Positions 13,901-25,507 of a stretch of DNA of 64,000 nucleotides are shown one piece after another. The first letter of the stretch is position 1; every line of letters starts with the position of its first letter. Source of the stretch: Fragosphaeria purpurea (lineage: Eukaryota; Ascomycota; Sordariomycetes; Ophiostomatales; Ophiostomataceae). The notes under the pieces are model-generated. The model had not been told where the DNA came from. It ran no database searches and saw nothing but the letters and a program-made list of their open reading frames with translations. The position numbers were made by a program, and so were the translations under genes. The stretch lies in assembly GCA_002778095.1 (NCBI GenBank), contig PCDL01000001.1, positions 4,216,001-4,280,000 on the forward strand. Direction: 5' to 3'.

Positions 13901-14644
13901 GATGCCACTTACCTCAGCCGCGGACAACGGCATATACGAGAGTCTTGATCGAGTATGCAAAGCAGGCGTAGAATAGACATAACACCGCGAAACGAGGGAA
14001 AGACTAAAAGACCCCCCCAAGAAGCTCTAGGATTTCCTGAAGTCGGAGAGATACTCATAAGATACAAAAACGCAAGGCGAGGTGAGTTCCGATAGTTTCG
14101 CCGGAGTCCGAGATATTTTCGAGAGTACTATGAGACCGGACAGAGTCCTCGAAGTATGTTAGCAAAGCGGCTCGTTACTTGAAGCCAATGGACTCGTTTT
14201 ATTCGACGAAAACCCCATTATAACACGGTGAGTGCTTTGGAGGAAATGGTGATACGCATTCCAGCAGAACAAGAAAAGAGGTTGCATTAAAATTTTGCCC
14301 TGAGCAGATCAAATCATCGACATTACAATTATGAGCCCGTTCTTGCATCCCTTTCATATTCTAAATATTATCGGCACTTGCCAAGCTCGGTATTCCTCGT
14401 TTAGCAGACTTCGACACTATTTCGAAACGAAAAAAGAAAATCATTGCAGAGCATAATATTTTGAAAACCAGAAAAAAAAAACCATCCCGCCTTGTGCCCC
14501 GTTGGTTGCCAGCCACTATGAGAATCAGCAGAGCTGGGATAAGACTCATGGTTGGCGAGAAAGTCAACCCACTTGTCGAGAGAAGACCGCGTGTTGTCGT
14601 CGTAATTCGTAGCTGGTTTACATCAACAAATAGATGCTGATGTA
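4990..14644. other. Gene-poor 9.65-kb stretch between the kinase and CFEM genes
   Basis: No protein-coding gene can be supported. The sequence is rich in A- and T-runs and in strand-biased purine/pyrimidine tracts (for example 6480-6700 is almost all purine on the plus strand). Such tracts lower stop frequency on the pyrimidine strand and create long meaningless open frames. I found no tRNA, 5S or snRNA pattern. The part next to 4990 is probably promoter and 5' leader of the kinase gene. Copies of a TACTYCGTAC motif lie at 6860, 7198, 8379 and 9595, with a 9/10 match at 11423. An unrecognised non-coding RNA is possible. Confidence 0.5.
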
Positions 14645-15695
14645 TTACAGCAAGAAGGCCGCAAAACCGGCCGCTGCAAGAATTCCAACCGGTGCCGCGG
14701 TCATTCGGGGAGACTGGGAAAAGCTTGATGTTAGCACTCCGTTCCCTGTAAAGGAAAATACTAGGGTTCCTGACTCACCAAGCCAGAGCTGCTGGAGGTA
14801 GTTTGTTCGGTGCTGGAAGCGCCAGCACCACCAGCACCGCTGGTTTCGCCAGGGCCTGAGGCGGAGTTGGTGTTAGTAGCACCGCCGGCACCCCCAACGC
14901 CGCCAGCACCACCAGAGCCGCCAGAACCGCCAGCGCCACCGGTACCGCTAGTACCGGCGGAACCGCCTGTAGTGCTGTTGCTGTTCACACCGCTGCCAGA
15001 ACCGGACGCGCCGGCACCACCGGCACCACCACTGGCAGTGCCAGTCGGAGCCGCACCGGCAGTGCCATCGGTGCCGGTGGCCGTTGCGCTGCCAGCGCCA
15101 GCGCCAGAGCCAGTGCCAGAGCCAGAGCCAGCGCCAGAGCCAGTGCCAGTGCTAGTGCCACCAGCGCTACCGGCACCACCAGCTCCGCTGTTTGAAGTAC
15201 CAGTTGCAATTGTGCCAGTGTCGGTTCCGGTAGCGCCAGCATCGGCCTAGTTGACCTGTTAGCTTTCGTTGGGTCATAATTGTAAAGACGACGGGGCCCT
15301 TTAAAATATCAAACGTACAACAGTCGTGGGGACGATGATGCCGGCCGACGAGCACAAAGACACGCCGTAGGAAACGGCTTCGGCGGCGTTCGAGTCGCTG
15401 TTGCAAGACTCGTAAGAACAATCACGAATGCCGAAAAAGAAGTTCTTGCTGTTGCAAAGGCAATCGAAGTCCGTCGAGGAGGAGCACCCCAGTGCGTTGG
15501 ACTGGCCGAACATGTTGTTGATGCAAGTCGTCTGTCAGTAGTATGCTGTCAGCATTGCAAATCAGAGGCAGCTACAATACGCAGGATGGTTCGGTTACGC
15601 ACACCGCAAGCCGGAAAGTTAGGAGGAGCGGAGAATTGTGCAGTGACAACTGCAGAGCCCAACAGGACCGCGAGGGCACCGTTGCGGAAAACCAT
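14645..15695 (-). CDS. CFEM-domain, GPI-anchored cell-surface protein
   Basis: Four exons: 15603-15695, 15319-15531, 14779-15246 and 14645-14713; introns of 71, 72 and 65 nt. Product 280 residues. Residues 1-19 form a signal peptide (cut after VVTA). The CFEM domain spans about 22-95 with exactly eight cysteines at 30, 34, 47, 55, 57, 69, 74 and 91. Asp52, in the D-x-x-C-x-C context, matches the aspartate that is the axial haem-iron ligand in characterised CFEM proteins. Then follow about 150 residues of Gly/Ala/Ser/Thr repeats. A hydrophobic C-terminus (ending GFAAFLL) fits a GPI-attachment signal. In the family, CFEM proteins bind haem or act at the wall and host interface; which applies here is inference. 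The domain is only visible after splicing: the TTC-I-N-N join restores the second cysteine. The 5' flank is an unusually long 4 kb. Confidence 0.88.
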
Positions 15696-18600
15696 TGTGT
15701 GTTTTGGAAGGGAGGTTATCCTGTTAGAAAATCTGTCAGTCTGGGTTCAAAAGATCTCAAAATACCTATGAAGGAAGCACGAACGGACGTCTCAGAAAAA
15801 GGAAGGGACAAAGAGGTAGTGAGAATAGCTTGTAGGGTTGTGTAGTTTGGTATGAAGTCGAACGGTTCAATAGAAAAATAAAAACCAGAAAAAATTCCAA
15901 CAAAAGTGATCAAAGCCAGTGTGCAGTGAAATTGCTGTATTTTGGGAAGAAAATATGTGCACAGCCGTACGAAGCGAATTGTGATGAATCGTACGTCTCG
16001 CTGAGCAGCACTGACAGTGAATAGGAACGCACAAGCAAGCAGCCGTGAAGAACGATGGCACCAATAACTGAACAGAGAAGATTTCTGTCCAATGGGTAAA
16101 CGGCAATGGCTTGTTCTGTCCTGTGCTTTTGAGTAGGGAAAGTAGAGAAGAGGTGAAAAGGGGACGTGGAGAACCAAAGGAACACGAAAGGTGACAAGTA
16201 ATAAAGGAACACAGAGATGTGCAGAGAGGATGAGGAGATGCAAAACGAAAATTGGACACGCGGAGTCGTACAGAAAGATCTGAGTGACCGAAAGTAGCAG
16301 AGGCGAATGGAACCGCTCCGGAAATTTCTTTTTTTCTTTTTTGCTTGCAATTGAAGGTAGACTACACTTACCAGAGTCAGAAAACCAGCGTGCGTGATTC
16401 GCAAAATAAGGCGGAACTGACGTCTCGCTCAGAGAGGAATAACTGGTTCGGAGATCGTGTGATGATCGAAAGGCGAAGCACGCGTGAGAAGCACGAACGA
16501 GGAAGAGACAGGCAAGTCGGAGGCGGACAGAGGCTTGGGACTGTTCGGTTAGAGAGACGGAAAAAGTGGGAAGACAAAAAGTGAAGGAATACTGCAAGGG
16601 ATAAATATATCTTGCGAACGAGACCAAATCGTACCCTTGCGTGAAGAGATTGGAGCTTTTGTTGTGTTGAATGGTGGGTCACAAAACGGAAGCCGAACAG
16701 ATGAGGTTGTGAGGAAGAAGAAAAGAAGGGGAAAAGGAAAGAAGGAAAGAAAGAAGGAAGGAAAAAAAAAGTGAGAAATAAGAAGGGAGGGAGGAAAGAA
16801 AAGCTTCATAAACAGCGGGCCGTTGCTGAGACGAACAAACACCATAACAAACGACGAGAAGGTTCGACGGGCGCCCGCCCTGCAAAGACGCGTTTTTGTG
16901 ACCAAGCAGGAAGGAGCAGACGACACGACGTGCGTGTAGCTCTTTGTCCAGTTAGGGAAGGAACGAAGAGCAAGACGCGCCCCTGCCGAACTAGAAAATA
17001 GACGAATACAAGTCGAAGAGGCAAGAGCGACCCCTACGAAGCTGATCGTTTGCGCCAGACGGGGGAGGGGAAACTTGTTTGCCAGCTTCGTACAAACGAG
17101 AGGAAGCTACGACTTATGACACACTACTCTGCGAGGACAAGTTCGCCGCCAACCCTGTGACGGAGAGAAAGAGAGAGAGGGAAAGATAAGAGAATGGGGT
17201 TTGAAGCGGAGGTTGCTGAGACCACGCCTTCTTACCCCATTGCGTAAATGGGAAAGTGTACAAACCGTAGGCCGGACGGGCAAACGACCGTCAGATTCTT
17301 TGGGACAACGGCAGACGTCGATTTCTCTACTTTTCCTTTGACCATGTGGGCAGGGGTCCGAAAAAGGGCAGGAGCCGAACGAGATGGCCGGATCGGCGAA
17401 AAGCAGGTACTGTACGTAGCAAAGGGAGGGCGAATCCCACACGTGTAGGACCTGGCAGACACAAGCCGTTTTATGTTCTGTCTGTTGTGGTGTAGTTGTA
17501 CAGAGTAATACAAAAGATTACGAGAAAGAAGTGTCAACTGAGCAATGCACGACGATGAACTGGGTTCACGATGTTGGCGGGTCTGGCTTTTGACGTTGCG
17601 GCCAGGAAACCAAACGGAGCAGACAGAGGTATTTTGCGAAGCGAATGTACGAAATGGGGCCTTCATACTTGCAGAGCAAACGTATGTAGCTAAGACAGCG
17701 AGTGAGGGAGAAGCAAAAGGAAATGAGTAAAGGGAAAGATGAAAGGGCGATGGTAGAGGGAGGCCAACAACGAAGTAGGAGGATTGCATCGTAGCGGAGA
17801 AGCAGTATTACACGATGTACGAAGTACTTCCTCTGTAGGACGAACTCGTTCTTTGTTCTGACCGCCTCGGTTTGATAAGACCAGGGAACCACCACAGCTG
17901 CGTAACCAAATGACGGGCGATCTATAACGTGTGGAGTGCGTTGGTTTGCTCAACAAGCCCGAGCCGAACATGACGTGTGGACGATCTTCTACGAACAAGT
18001 GTTGGTGGACGCTGCCGTGATGTCAACCGAACCCCACAACGACAAAGAAGCAGCACGCCACGAAAAAGGATACCTCAAGAGCTTGACAAAAGGGGCTCCA
18101 CCCTGCAAAGGCAAAGTTCGGTGACGGACGGGTCAAGAAGGGTGTGCGGCCCAGCTGAAAAAAAAGGATCTGCTCAGCTGAAATTGGCTGGCTGGCTGGC
18201 TGGATAGCTTTTTGTAAGCCACAGGTTCTTGGTGCTGGCTAGCTGCGGCGATCCTCCAGGCTAACCAGAAAGCGACATAGAACTGGCGAGTGATTTGAGA
18301 TGTGGCGCAAAAAAGTAAATGAATTTTTTCGGTGTTGGGAAAGTACTTTGCGTGGCCCTTTGGCTCCCTTTGGCTCCCCTTGGCTGAGCCCTTTGGCCAA
18401 GCTAGGAGGCCGCCTTGGAGACGCGAGAAGCAGAGACGAACCTCACGGATGCCCATGACTCGCTCTTATCAGCCCGCTAGTGGTGTGGCTGTTTTCGCAT
18501 CCCCTTTCCTGGGGCCCCTTGTGAGCGAGTGCTCCAGCAACTCAGCAGCGACGTCCGCATTTGACGTGCTAGAAATTGGGGGCAAAAAGTACCCATGGCC

Positions 18601-19741
18601 AATGATTGGCAGTACATGCAATAGTCGTAGGCCGGCCGAGATAGGCTACGGCGGAGGAACAAGACAAAAAGGAAATGGCAGGAGAAGCAAGGGACGAACC
18701 AGGGGGAAATGGAGGGTTGGACTGCGGATCGCCACAGATCGGAGAGATCGCTGCAACCCTGCCCCACGAAAAAGGGGAGCGCACAGTTGGTTTGTTAACC
18801 CGTCACTGGCTTGGGCGTCATAAACCGTACAACTTTTCCATGGACGAGCAAACCAACCGGCTTTACTCCGGAGTTGACAATGAAAAGGGGGGATGGGGAG
18901 AAATTGGACGATCCGTCGTAAAACACTGAAAGCAACCTCGTTGCAACACACTGCGGCAACCTTCTCATCCTTCTACGTGACGCAAATCGTTGTGGGTTCT
19001 CCTCGTGCTACACCTCGCCGCAGGACATTGCGCACGGACGAGCCAAATGTGACAAGAAAAGAAATGAGACGTGGTGCGGCGTGAGACGTCGATGGCTGGC
19101 TTGAAGAGAGAGAGAAAGACAGAGAGAAAGAGAACAGGATGGTCCAACGTAGAACTGGTGAGCCGGTGGTAGATTGGGGTGGATCACCAGATGAGGCCGT
19201 TGTTGAGCAGAGAGAGAGTTCACACAGTGAGAATCAAGCGATCGCATGACTCTAGCTACAGGAGAGCAGACGACGTCGAAGGAAACCTGCGAAATATCCG
19301 AACCAACGAAGCTATCAATAAGAAAGAACTTTGGGGGTCAAGAGATCACACTGCTCCATGAGGACACTTTGCTCAGGGTTGTAAATGCAGGACACAAGCT
19401 GCGTACTTCTCTTTTCGCTTCTGCATGTAGCCGGTGCCGTGGCTTGTAAGGTTACACCGAGGGCGAACAAGAAATCATCGTGTGCAAAAGAAATGATTCG
19501 GTTACTGTCTCTCTCTGTCTCTTCTCTGCGCAAAATAAAGACAAAACAGTGTGAACAAAGCGAAATAAAAATAAAACAAGAAATTCATATAAACCCTTCA
19601 CCCGTTACCTAGAACATTAAAACCAAGGTTTGTCGTTGCCGAAACAGAAAAAAACAGAAAAAGATACTGACGGGCCGCTCTTCCTTCTCAACAGGACAAA
19701 CAACTTGCCGGCGTCGTATCATATCATACAAAAATCACTTT
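15696..19741. other. Intergenic, 4.05 kb, promoter side of the CFEM gene
   Basis: No gene recognised. The part next to 15696 is pyrimidine-rich on the minus strand, which fits a 5' leader or promoter and explains a long open frame there. A near-palindromic TACGAAGTAC-type motif lies at 17817-17826. Short repeats occur near 18186-18203 and 18360-18385. The end near 19741 is the 3' flank of RNR1. Confidence 0.5.
18186..18203. repeat. (GGCT)n tetranucleotide microsatellite
   Basis: Four tandem GGCT units plus GG. About 160 bp further on, at 18353-18400, the words TGGCCCTT, TGGCTCCC and TTGGCCAA recur imperfectly. Both lie in non-coding DNA. Confidence 0.8.
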
Positions 19742-22700
19742 CTAGCCACTGCACATGACGCAGGCCTCAGGGTTTTCAATGCTGCCTGTTGTTGTGTTAG
19801 CGAATGCACACAATGAATGGAAGAAAAACCGTCAAATCTGTTGCAAAAACTTACAAGCAAGAACGGCATCCGCGTAGATGTCGTGCTCCCGCTCCTGGCT
19901 GTCTTCGTCGCCGTCCTCGCTCTGTGACTTCTTGCCGCCCAGCGCCGGGTCGGCCAGCTCCTCAATCTTGGGCTTGCCAACCGGCTCCGTCGGCAGCGCT
20001 TTGGGGGACTCGCCCTCTTCCAAGTCTGCCTTGAAGGGCGTCGGCTTCGATGGCGAAGCCACCGGGCGCGCAGCCGCGGCCCGCGGCGGCGGCGTCGTGC
20101 TCGGCGTGGGGATGCCGTTTGACGCCAGCGTGCCGTTGCTGCCGTTGGTGGTCGCTGCCCCCGCCTCCGCGACCACACCGACAACACCATTGTCGCTGCT
20201 GGTGCCGTTGCTGTAGACGGGCCGCGGCACCCCCGACGGCGAGCTCAGGTGGTACGTGCCGCTCGGCGGCGCCCGCTTCTTGGGCGCCAGCGACCGCGTG
20301 TTGGTGTCCTTGACGCGCAGCGCCTCCTGGTCCACCGTGAACTGGATCGGCTGCGCAGCCGCCTGCGTGCGCAGGTAGTACATGCCCGTCTTCAGACCCA
20401 ACTTCCAGCCCGTGAAGTGCATGCTGGTGATCTTGCCCATGGTCGGCTCGCGCATGTGGATGTTCAGCGACTGCGACTGGTCGATGAAGGCACCGCGGTC
20501 CGCCGCCATCTGCACAATCGTGCGCTGTGAAATCTCCCACACCGTTTTGTACAGAGCCTTGGTCTCGTCTGGGATGTTGGGGATGTTCTGGATGGAACCG
20601 CCCTCGGCAATGATGCGGTTCTTCATGTTGTCCGACCACAAACCCATGTCCACCAGGTCCTTGAGCAGCCACGGGTTGACCACCTGGAACTCGCCCGCCA
20701 GCACACGCCGCTGGTAGATGTTGGACGTGTACGGCTCAAAGCATTCGTTGTTGCCCAGGATCTGCGACGTCGACGCCGTAGGCATCGGCGCCATCAGCAA
20801 GCTGTTGCGGATACCGTGCTCCTTGATCTTGAGACGCAAAGAGTCCCAGTCCCACAGGTCCTCCGACGGCTTGACGTTCCACATGTCAAATTGCAGGATG
20901 CCCTGCGACGCGGGCGAGCCCTCGAACGTCGTGTAGGGACCCTCGATCTTCGCCAGATCGCATGACGCCGTCAGCGCGGCGTGGTAAATGGTCTCAAAGA
21001 TCTGCTTGTTCAACTGGCGGGCCTCCGGCGACTCAAAGGGCATGCGCAGCGCCAAGAACGCGTCCGCCAAACCCTGGACACCCACACCAATCGGACGGTG
21101 ACGCATGTTGCTGTTCCGGGCCTCTGGCACCGGGTAGTAGTTGACGTCGATGATGCGGTTCAGGTTGCGGACGACGATTTGCGTCACCTCGTGCAGTTTC
21201 TTGAAGTCGTACACTTCGTTGGTGTAGTCAACAAAGGCAGGCAGGGCCAGGGAGGCCAGGTTGCATACGGCCACTTCGTCGGGCGCACAGTACTCCACAA
21301 TCTCCGTGCACAGGTTGGAGTTGCGGATGGTGCCCAAGTTCTTCTGGTTGCTCTTGCGGTTGCAGTGGTCTTTGTACAGCATGAACGGGTTGCCCGTCTC
21401 CGTCTGGGCCTCGAGGATGGCGTACCAGAGCTTCTGCGCCTTGACCGTGGCGCGGCCGCGGTCCTCCCGCTCGTACGTCTCATACAGCGCCTCAAACTCG
21501 TCGCCATAGCAATCCGCCAGGCCGGGACACTCGTTGGGGCACATCAGCGTCCACTCGCCGTTCTTCTCGACGCGCTTCATGAACAGATCCGGGATCCACA
21601 GGGCGAGGAAGAGGTCGCGTGCGCGGATCTCTTCCTTGCCGTGGTTCTTGCGCAGATCGAGGAACTCGAACACGTCCGCGTGCCACGGCTCCAGGTAGAT
21701 GCAAAAAGCACCCGGGCGCTTGTTTCCGCCCTGGTCGACGTAGCGCGCGGTGTTGTTGAACACACGGAGCATGGGAATGATGCCGTTGGACGTGCCGTTG
21801 GTGCCGGCAATGTACGAACCGGTGGCGCGGATGCGGTGAACGTTGAGGCCGATACCACCGGCCGTCTTGGAGATCATAGCACAGGTCTTCAGGGTATCGT
21901 AGATGCCTTCGATGCTGTCGTCCTTGATGTCGACAAGGAAGCACGACGAAAGCTGGGCTTGCGGCGTGCCAGCGTTGAACAGCGTGGGCGAGGCGTGGGT
22001 GAAGAATTTGTTGGACATGTAGTTGTACGTCTCCATAACCCGCTCGACGTCGTCGCCCCAGATGCCAACAGCCACGCGCATAATCATATGCTGCGGCCGC
22101 TCGACAATCTTGCCATCCAACTTGAGCAGATACGAGCGCTCCAGCGTTTTGAAGCCGAAGTATTGGTAGTTGAAGTCGCGGTCGTAGACAATTGCAGAGT
22201 CAAAGTCCTCCTTGTGGCGCATGACGCACTCGTACGTCTCCTTGGAGATCATGGGCGACGCTTGGCGGTTTCTGGGGTTCACGTAGTGGTACAGGTCGCT
22301 GACAACGGATGACCACTGCTTCTTGGTCTGCTTGTGGAGGTTGGACACGGCAATGCGCGCGGCCAGAACGGCGTAATCAGGATGCGTGACGGTCATGTAC
22401 GCAGCTGTTTCAGCAGCCTAAAATACACGTTAGCAAGAGGAAAAAAGAAAGCCCCCCAAAAAATAAAAAAACAGGGCAAGAAACAGAATCAAGATACTTA
22501 CCAAATCGTCCAACTGTACGGTCGTGACACCACCATAGACGCCGGAAATGACTTTTTGTGTAATGGCTACAGGGTCGACATGGTCCATGTCTAAACCGTA
22601 ACACAAACGCGAGACGCGGGCTGTGATCTTGTCGAACTGGACGCGCTCTTGGCGTCCATCTATTGGAAAGAAAGTTGCCCATTAGCATGGCCGACGAGCG

Positions 22701-22795
22701 GGAAGGTAGAAGACGCAGCAAAGAGCAGCGAAAAGCAGTGAAGAGCAGCGAAGAAAACCCAGCAAAAGCTACGTACCACGCTTGCGAACAAACAT
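19742..22795 (-). CDS. rnr1: Ribonucleoside-diphosphate reductase large subunit (class Ia)
   Basis: Four exons: 22777-22795 (19 nt), 22502-22659, 19855-22417 and 19742-19785; introns of 117, 84 and 69 nt. Product 927 residues. It reduces NDPs to dNDPs with the small subunit in the cytosol and is rate-limiting for DNA synthesis. Visible: an N-terminal ATP-cone beginning MFVRKRDGRQERVQFDK; the substrate-site SSCFLVDIKDDS; the NLCTEI motif with the thiyl-radical cysteine; and the C-terminal CSIENPEACVMCSG carrying the redox cysteine pair, which only appears after the last splice. A Ser/Pro/Ala-rich, non-conserved linker of about 120 residues separates the core from that swinging tail. The first exon supplies only six codons plus one base, so the ATG depends on the 117-nt intron; the recovered N-terminus is canonical, so I trust it. 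A cell-cycle box lies upstream at 23106. Expected length is 850-920, so this is slightly long. Confidence 0.95.
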
Positions 22796-23723
22796 CGCGA
22801 TGTGTGTTGTGTGTGAAAGAGTGGGAAAAGAAAAAAAAGAGTTGGCGAAACTGAGCGAGAAGTAGTTCTCGAAACGCCTCTTGATTTCAGGCTTCTTACG
22901 GTTCAAGATGTAAACAACCTGGTCTAGATAAATCAATTGACAAGGGGCATATGTTGGGGGGGCATGGGGGAAAGAAGAATTGAAGGTGAGGTTGTTCGTT
23001 GTTGTTGTTGTTGAGATGAAGAAGACAGCTGGGAAAGGGAAGAGAGAAAAGTCGTGCACCGCGTCGGCCACTTTAAATGCGCTACGCGGTGATTGCTAGC
23101 TCTTAACGCGTCGACCTAGTGGGGGCGCGACGGTGGCGCGGAGGGAAAACAAATGCCAGGAAAAGCAAGAGCGAAAACACGTGGTTAGTAATCTGGTAGC
23201 AAAAACTATATGTAAGCAATGACGATGGGGCCTGCGTTGTTTCTCATTCTGACCAATGATTGTTCTTATTCTGCATGACTAATTTTGCTATGCGATCCAC
23301 TCACCCCTCTCAACGCGAATCCTACGCGCAGAACACGCTTTGGCCTCTTGAAACCTGCACGCACTCAATTGCGATATACCGCCCGAGACAGCGCGTTGCC
23401 GGTCCGTCACCCACCGTCAACAGCTTTCGGGCACGCAGCAATCAGGCAGCCGTATCCACTTGCTTCCTATTTGTTGCACACAAGACCCGGTTCTGTCTTT
23501 CGGTGACTCACCTTCGTCGGATATTCGGATTTTGTTTCGGGGATCATTTATGGGACCATCGAGTGACTTCCGGCGCCTTGAAGCCTTCCCCCGAGGCCTT
23601 TGATACCCACAAGTCCCATTGAGTTGAGGAGTGTTTTCTTTGGGAATCCGAAGACGGCGGGCGCTTACTGCACTTCTGCCGTCTGAGCAGCTGCATTTCT
23701 CCTCAGATGAGCAATTTCCACCG
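22796..23723. promoter_or_regulatory. Shared divergent promoter between rnr1 and the TatD gene
   Basis: A 928-bp region between two start codons facing away from each other. The half near rnr1 holds GC-rich cell-cycle-type words around 23060-23150 (CGCGTCGG, CTACGCGG, ACGCGTCG, GGCGCGAC). The rest shows nothing clear. That one control region serves both genes is inference from the layout. Confidence 0.55.
23106..23111. promoter_or_regulatory. MluI cell-cycle box (ACGCGT), candidate MBF site
   Basis: A perfect palindromic ACGCGT about 310 bp upstream of the rnr1 ATG, followed by further CGCG words. In ascomycete yeasts MBF drives ribonucleotide reductase genes through this hexamer. A single hexamer can occur by chance, but its position and neighbours agree with that role. 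Confidence 0.55.
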
Positions 23724-25338
23724 ATGACATTCCTTACCAGGGGGTTGCTGATTCGACCTGGTTCCCACCACCTGTTCCGTTCGTCGTCGTCAACACAAAC
23801 ATTTGTTGCCTACGCTGCCACAGCAACGGCCGCTCGAACGATGTCGTCGTCGGCTGCGGTTTCGGCGACCCCCGGCGCCTTCTCGGCTGGTTCGGCTTAC
23901 CGACCACGATACGTTGATGTATGCTTGTTTATGTTGCCATTAGGGGCTTTGTTTCGTGTCTCTGTTGTCCCGCTTTGGCAGGTCTGACGTGACGGGGCTG
24001 ACAATTGAGCGGGCGCTGCTAGTAGATTGGCATCAACCTAGCCGACCCCATCTACCGCGGCCGCTACTATGGCAAGCAACGACACCCCGACGACCTGGCC
24101 GGCGTTGTCCAACGCGCCCGTGAGGTTGGCTGCACCAGGTTGCTTGTGACCGGCTCCAGTTTCAAGAGCTCCCGCGACGCCCTGAGGCTAGCGGAGCAAT
24201 TTCGTATGCCTTTTGTCTCTTTTTTTTATCTTGTATTGTCTTGTCTTGCCCAGTTCTCCCCGACTGCGGCTAACCCCGTTGCCTGCCAGCCAGCACCGTC
24301 TACACCACCGCCGGTGTTCACCCCTGCAGCAGCGCCATCTTTGAACGCAACCACACGCGGCACCATGAGGAGGACGAGGACGTCGATGCCGACGCCAACA
24401 CTGACGCTGCCGAACACACCCCTGCATGTGGACCTGATCCGACGAAACCGCATGCCGAGGACAACGAAGTGGACCCGACCAAGTCGGCCCAGATCGTTGC
24501 GGACCTGCGCGCGTTAATTGAGACGGCCGTTCCGTCCACAGCGCTCGTTGCGTTCGGCGAGATCGGGCTCGACTACGACCGCCTCCACTACTGTGCGGCC
24601 AGCACGCAGCGCCACGCCTTTGCCGCCCAACTGGCGCTCGCCGCCGACCTGGCCGCTGCAGGCCGGCCCCTGCCGCTGTTTCTGCACTCGCGCGCCTGCC
24701 ACGACGATTTCGTCCGCCTGTTGCAGGCGCAGTTCGGCCCGCGGCTGGAGACGCTTGCGCGGGGCGGCGTGGTGCACAGTTTCACGGGCACCATCGGGGA
24801 GGCCGAGGCGCTGATGGACTTGGGGTTGTACCTGGGGGTCAACGGGTGCAGTCTCAAGACCGCGGAGAACTGCGACGTGGTGCGGGCCATCCGGCTGGAC
24901 CGGCTCATGCTCGAGACGGACGGCCCGTGGTGTGAAGTGCGGCCGAGCCACGCAGGTTGGCAATACCTCGTCGAGGCAACGGCAGCGGCCAAGCAAGCGG
25001 AAGCGGCTGCTGCGGCGGCCCAAGAGACAGCTGCCACCACCAATTCGGAAACGACCAGCAACGGCAAGCCGCCGGCACCGGCACCGGCACCGGCACCCTC
25101 AAGGCAGAAAAAGCAAAGCAACAACAGCAGTAAGAAAAAAGAGCCCCAAGTCCCAGAGCGCTTCAAGGTCGTGAAGAAGGAAAAGTGGGAAGAGGGCGCC
25201 ATGGTCAAGGGCCGCAACGAGCCGTGTACGATTGAGCGGGTGGCCACGATTGTGGCGGCCATCAAAGGCGTGCCGGTCGAGACGGTGTGCGAAGCCGCCT
25301 GGGCCAACAGCGTCAAAATGTTTGGTTTAGATGGATAA
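23724..25338 (+). CDS. TatD-family metal-dependent deoxyribonuclease (TATDN1-like)
   Basis: Three exons: 23724-23918, 24026-24203 and 24290-25338; introns of 107 and 86 nt. Product 473 residues. TatD proteins are TIM-barrel, metal-dependent 3'-5' exonucleases or endonucleases linked to DNA repair and degradation. Visible after splicing: DIGINLADPIYRG (the eukaryotic form of the N-terminal metal motif), TTAGVHPC, FGEIGLDYDR with the metal-binding glutamate, LPLFLHSR, VVHSFTGT, and LMLETDGPWCEVRPSH with the conserved aspartate. A low-complexity Ala/Pro/Lys insert of about 65 residues precedes the final helices. The first 39 residues are Arg/Ser/Thr-rich without acidic residues, like a mitochondrial presequence; a second in-frame ATG at 23841 would remove it, so two locations are possible. 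It is divergent from rnr1 and convergent with the CENP-N gene 169 bp away. Confidence 0.9.
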
Positions 25339-25507
25339 AGAAAAAAGCGCTATAGATTGTTTTTCTTTCTTGCATACACGGGGTGCATGCATGCATTGGT
25401 TACATTCCACATCCGTACACAATAGAACCCGCAATATAATCATCCGGTGGTGCAGCCCTCCAACAGATGAACGCCAAGAACGCCAGCGGCCCCCGTCTGC
25501 TGGTGGC

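Noticed and set aside
15716..16627. A 303-codon open frame on the minus strand just before the CFEM gene
   Set aside because: The strand is pyrimidine-rich, which removes stop codons; the translation is Ser/Leu/Phe/Arg-rich with no domain. It is better explained as promoter or 5' leader.
20981..22312. A 443-codon open frame on the plus strand opposite rnr1
   Set aside because: A shadow of the highly biased codon use of rnr1; no protein family resemblance.
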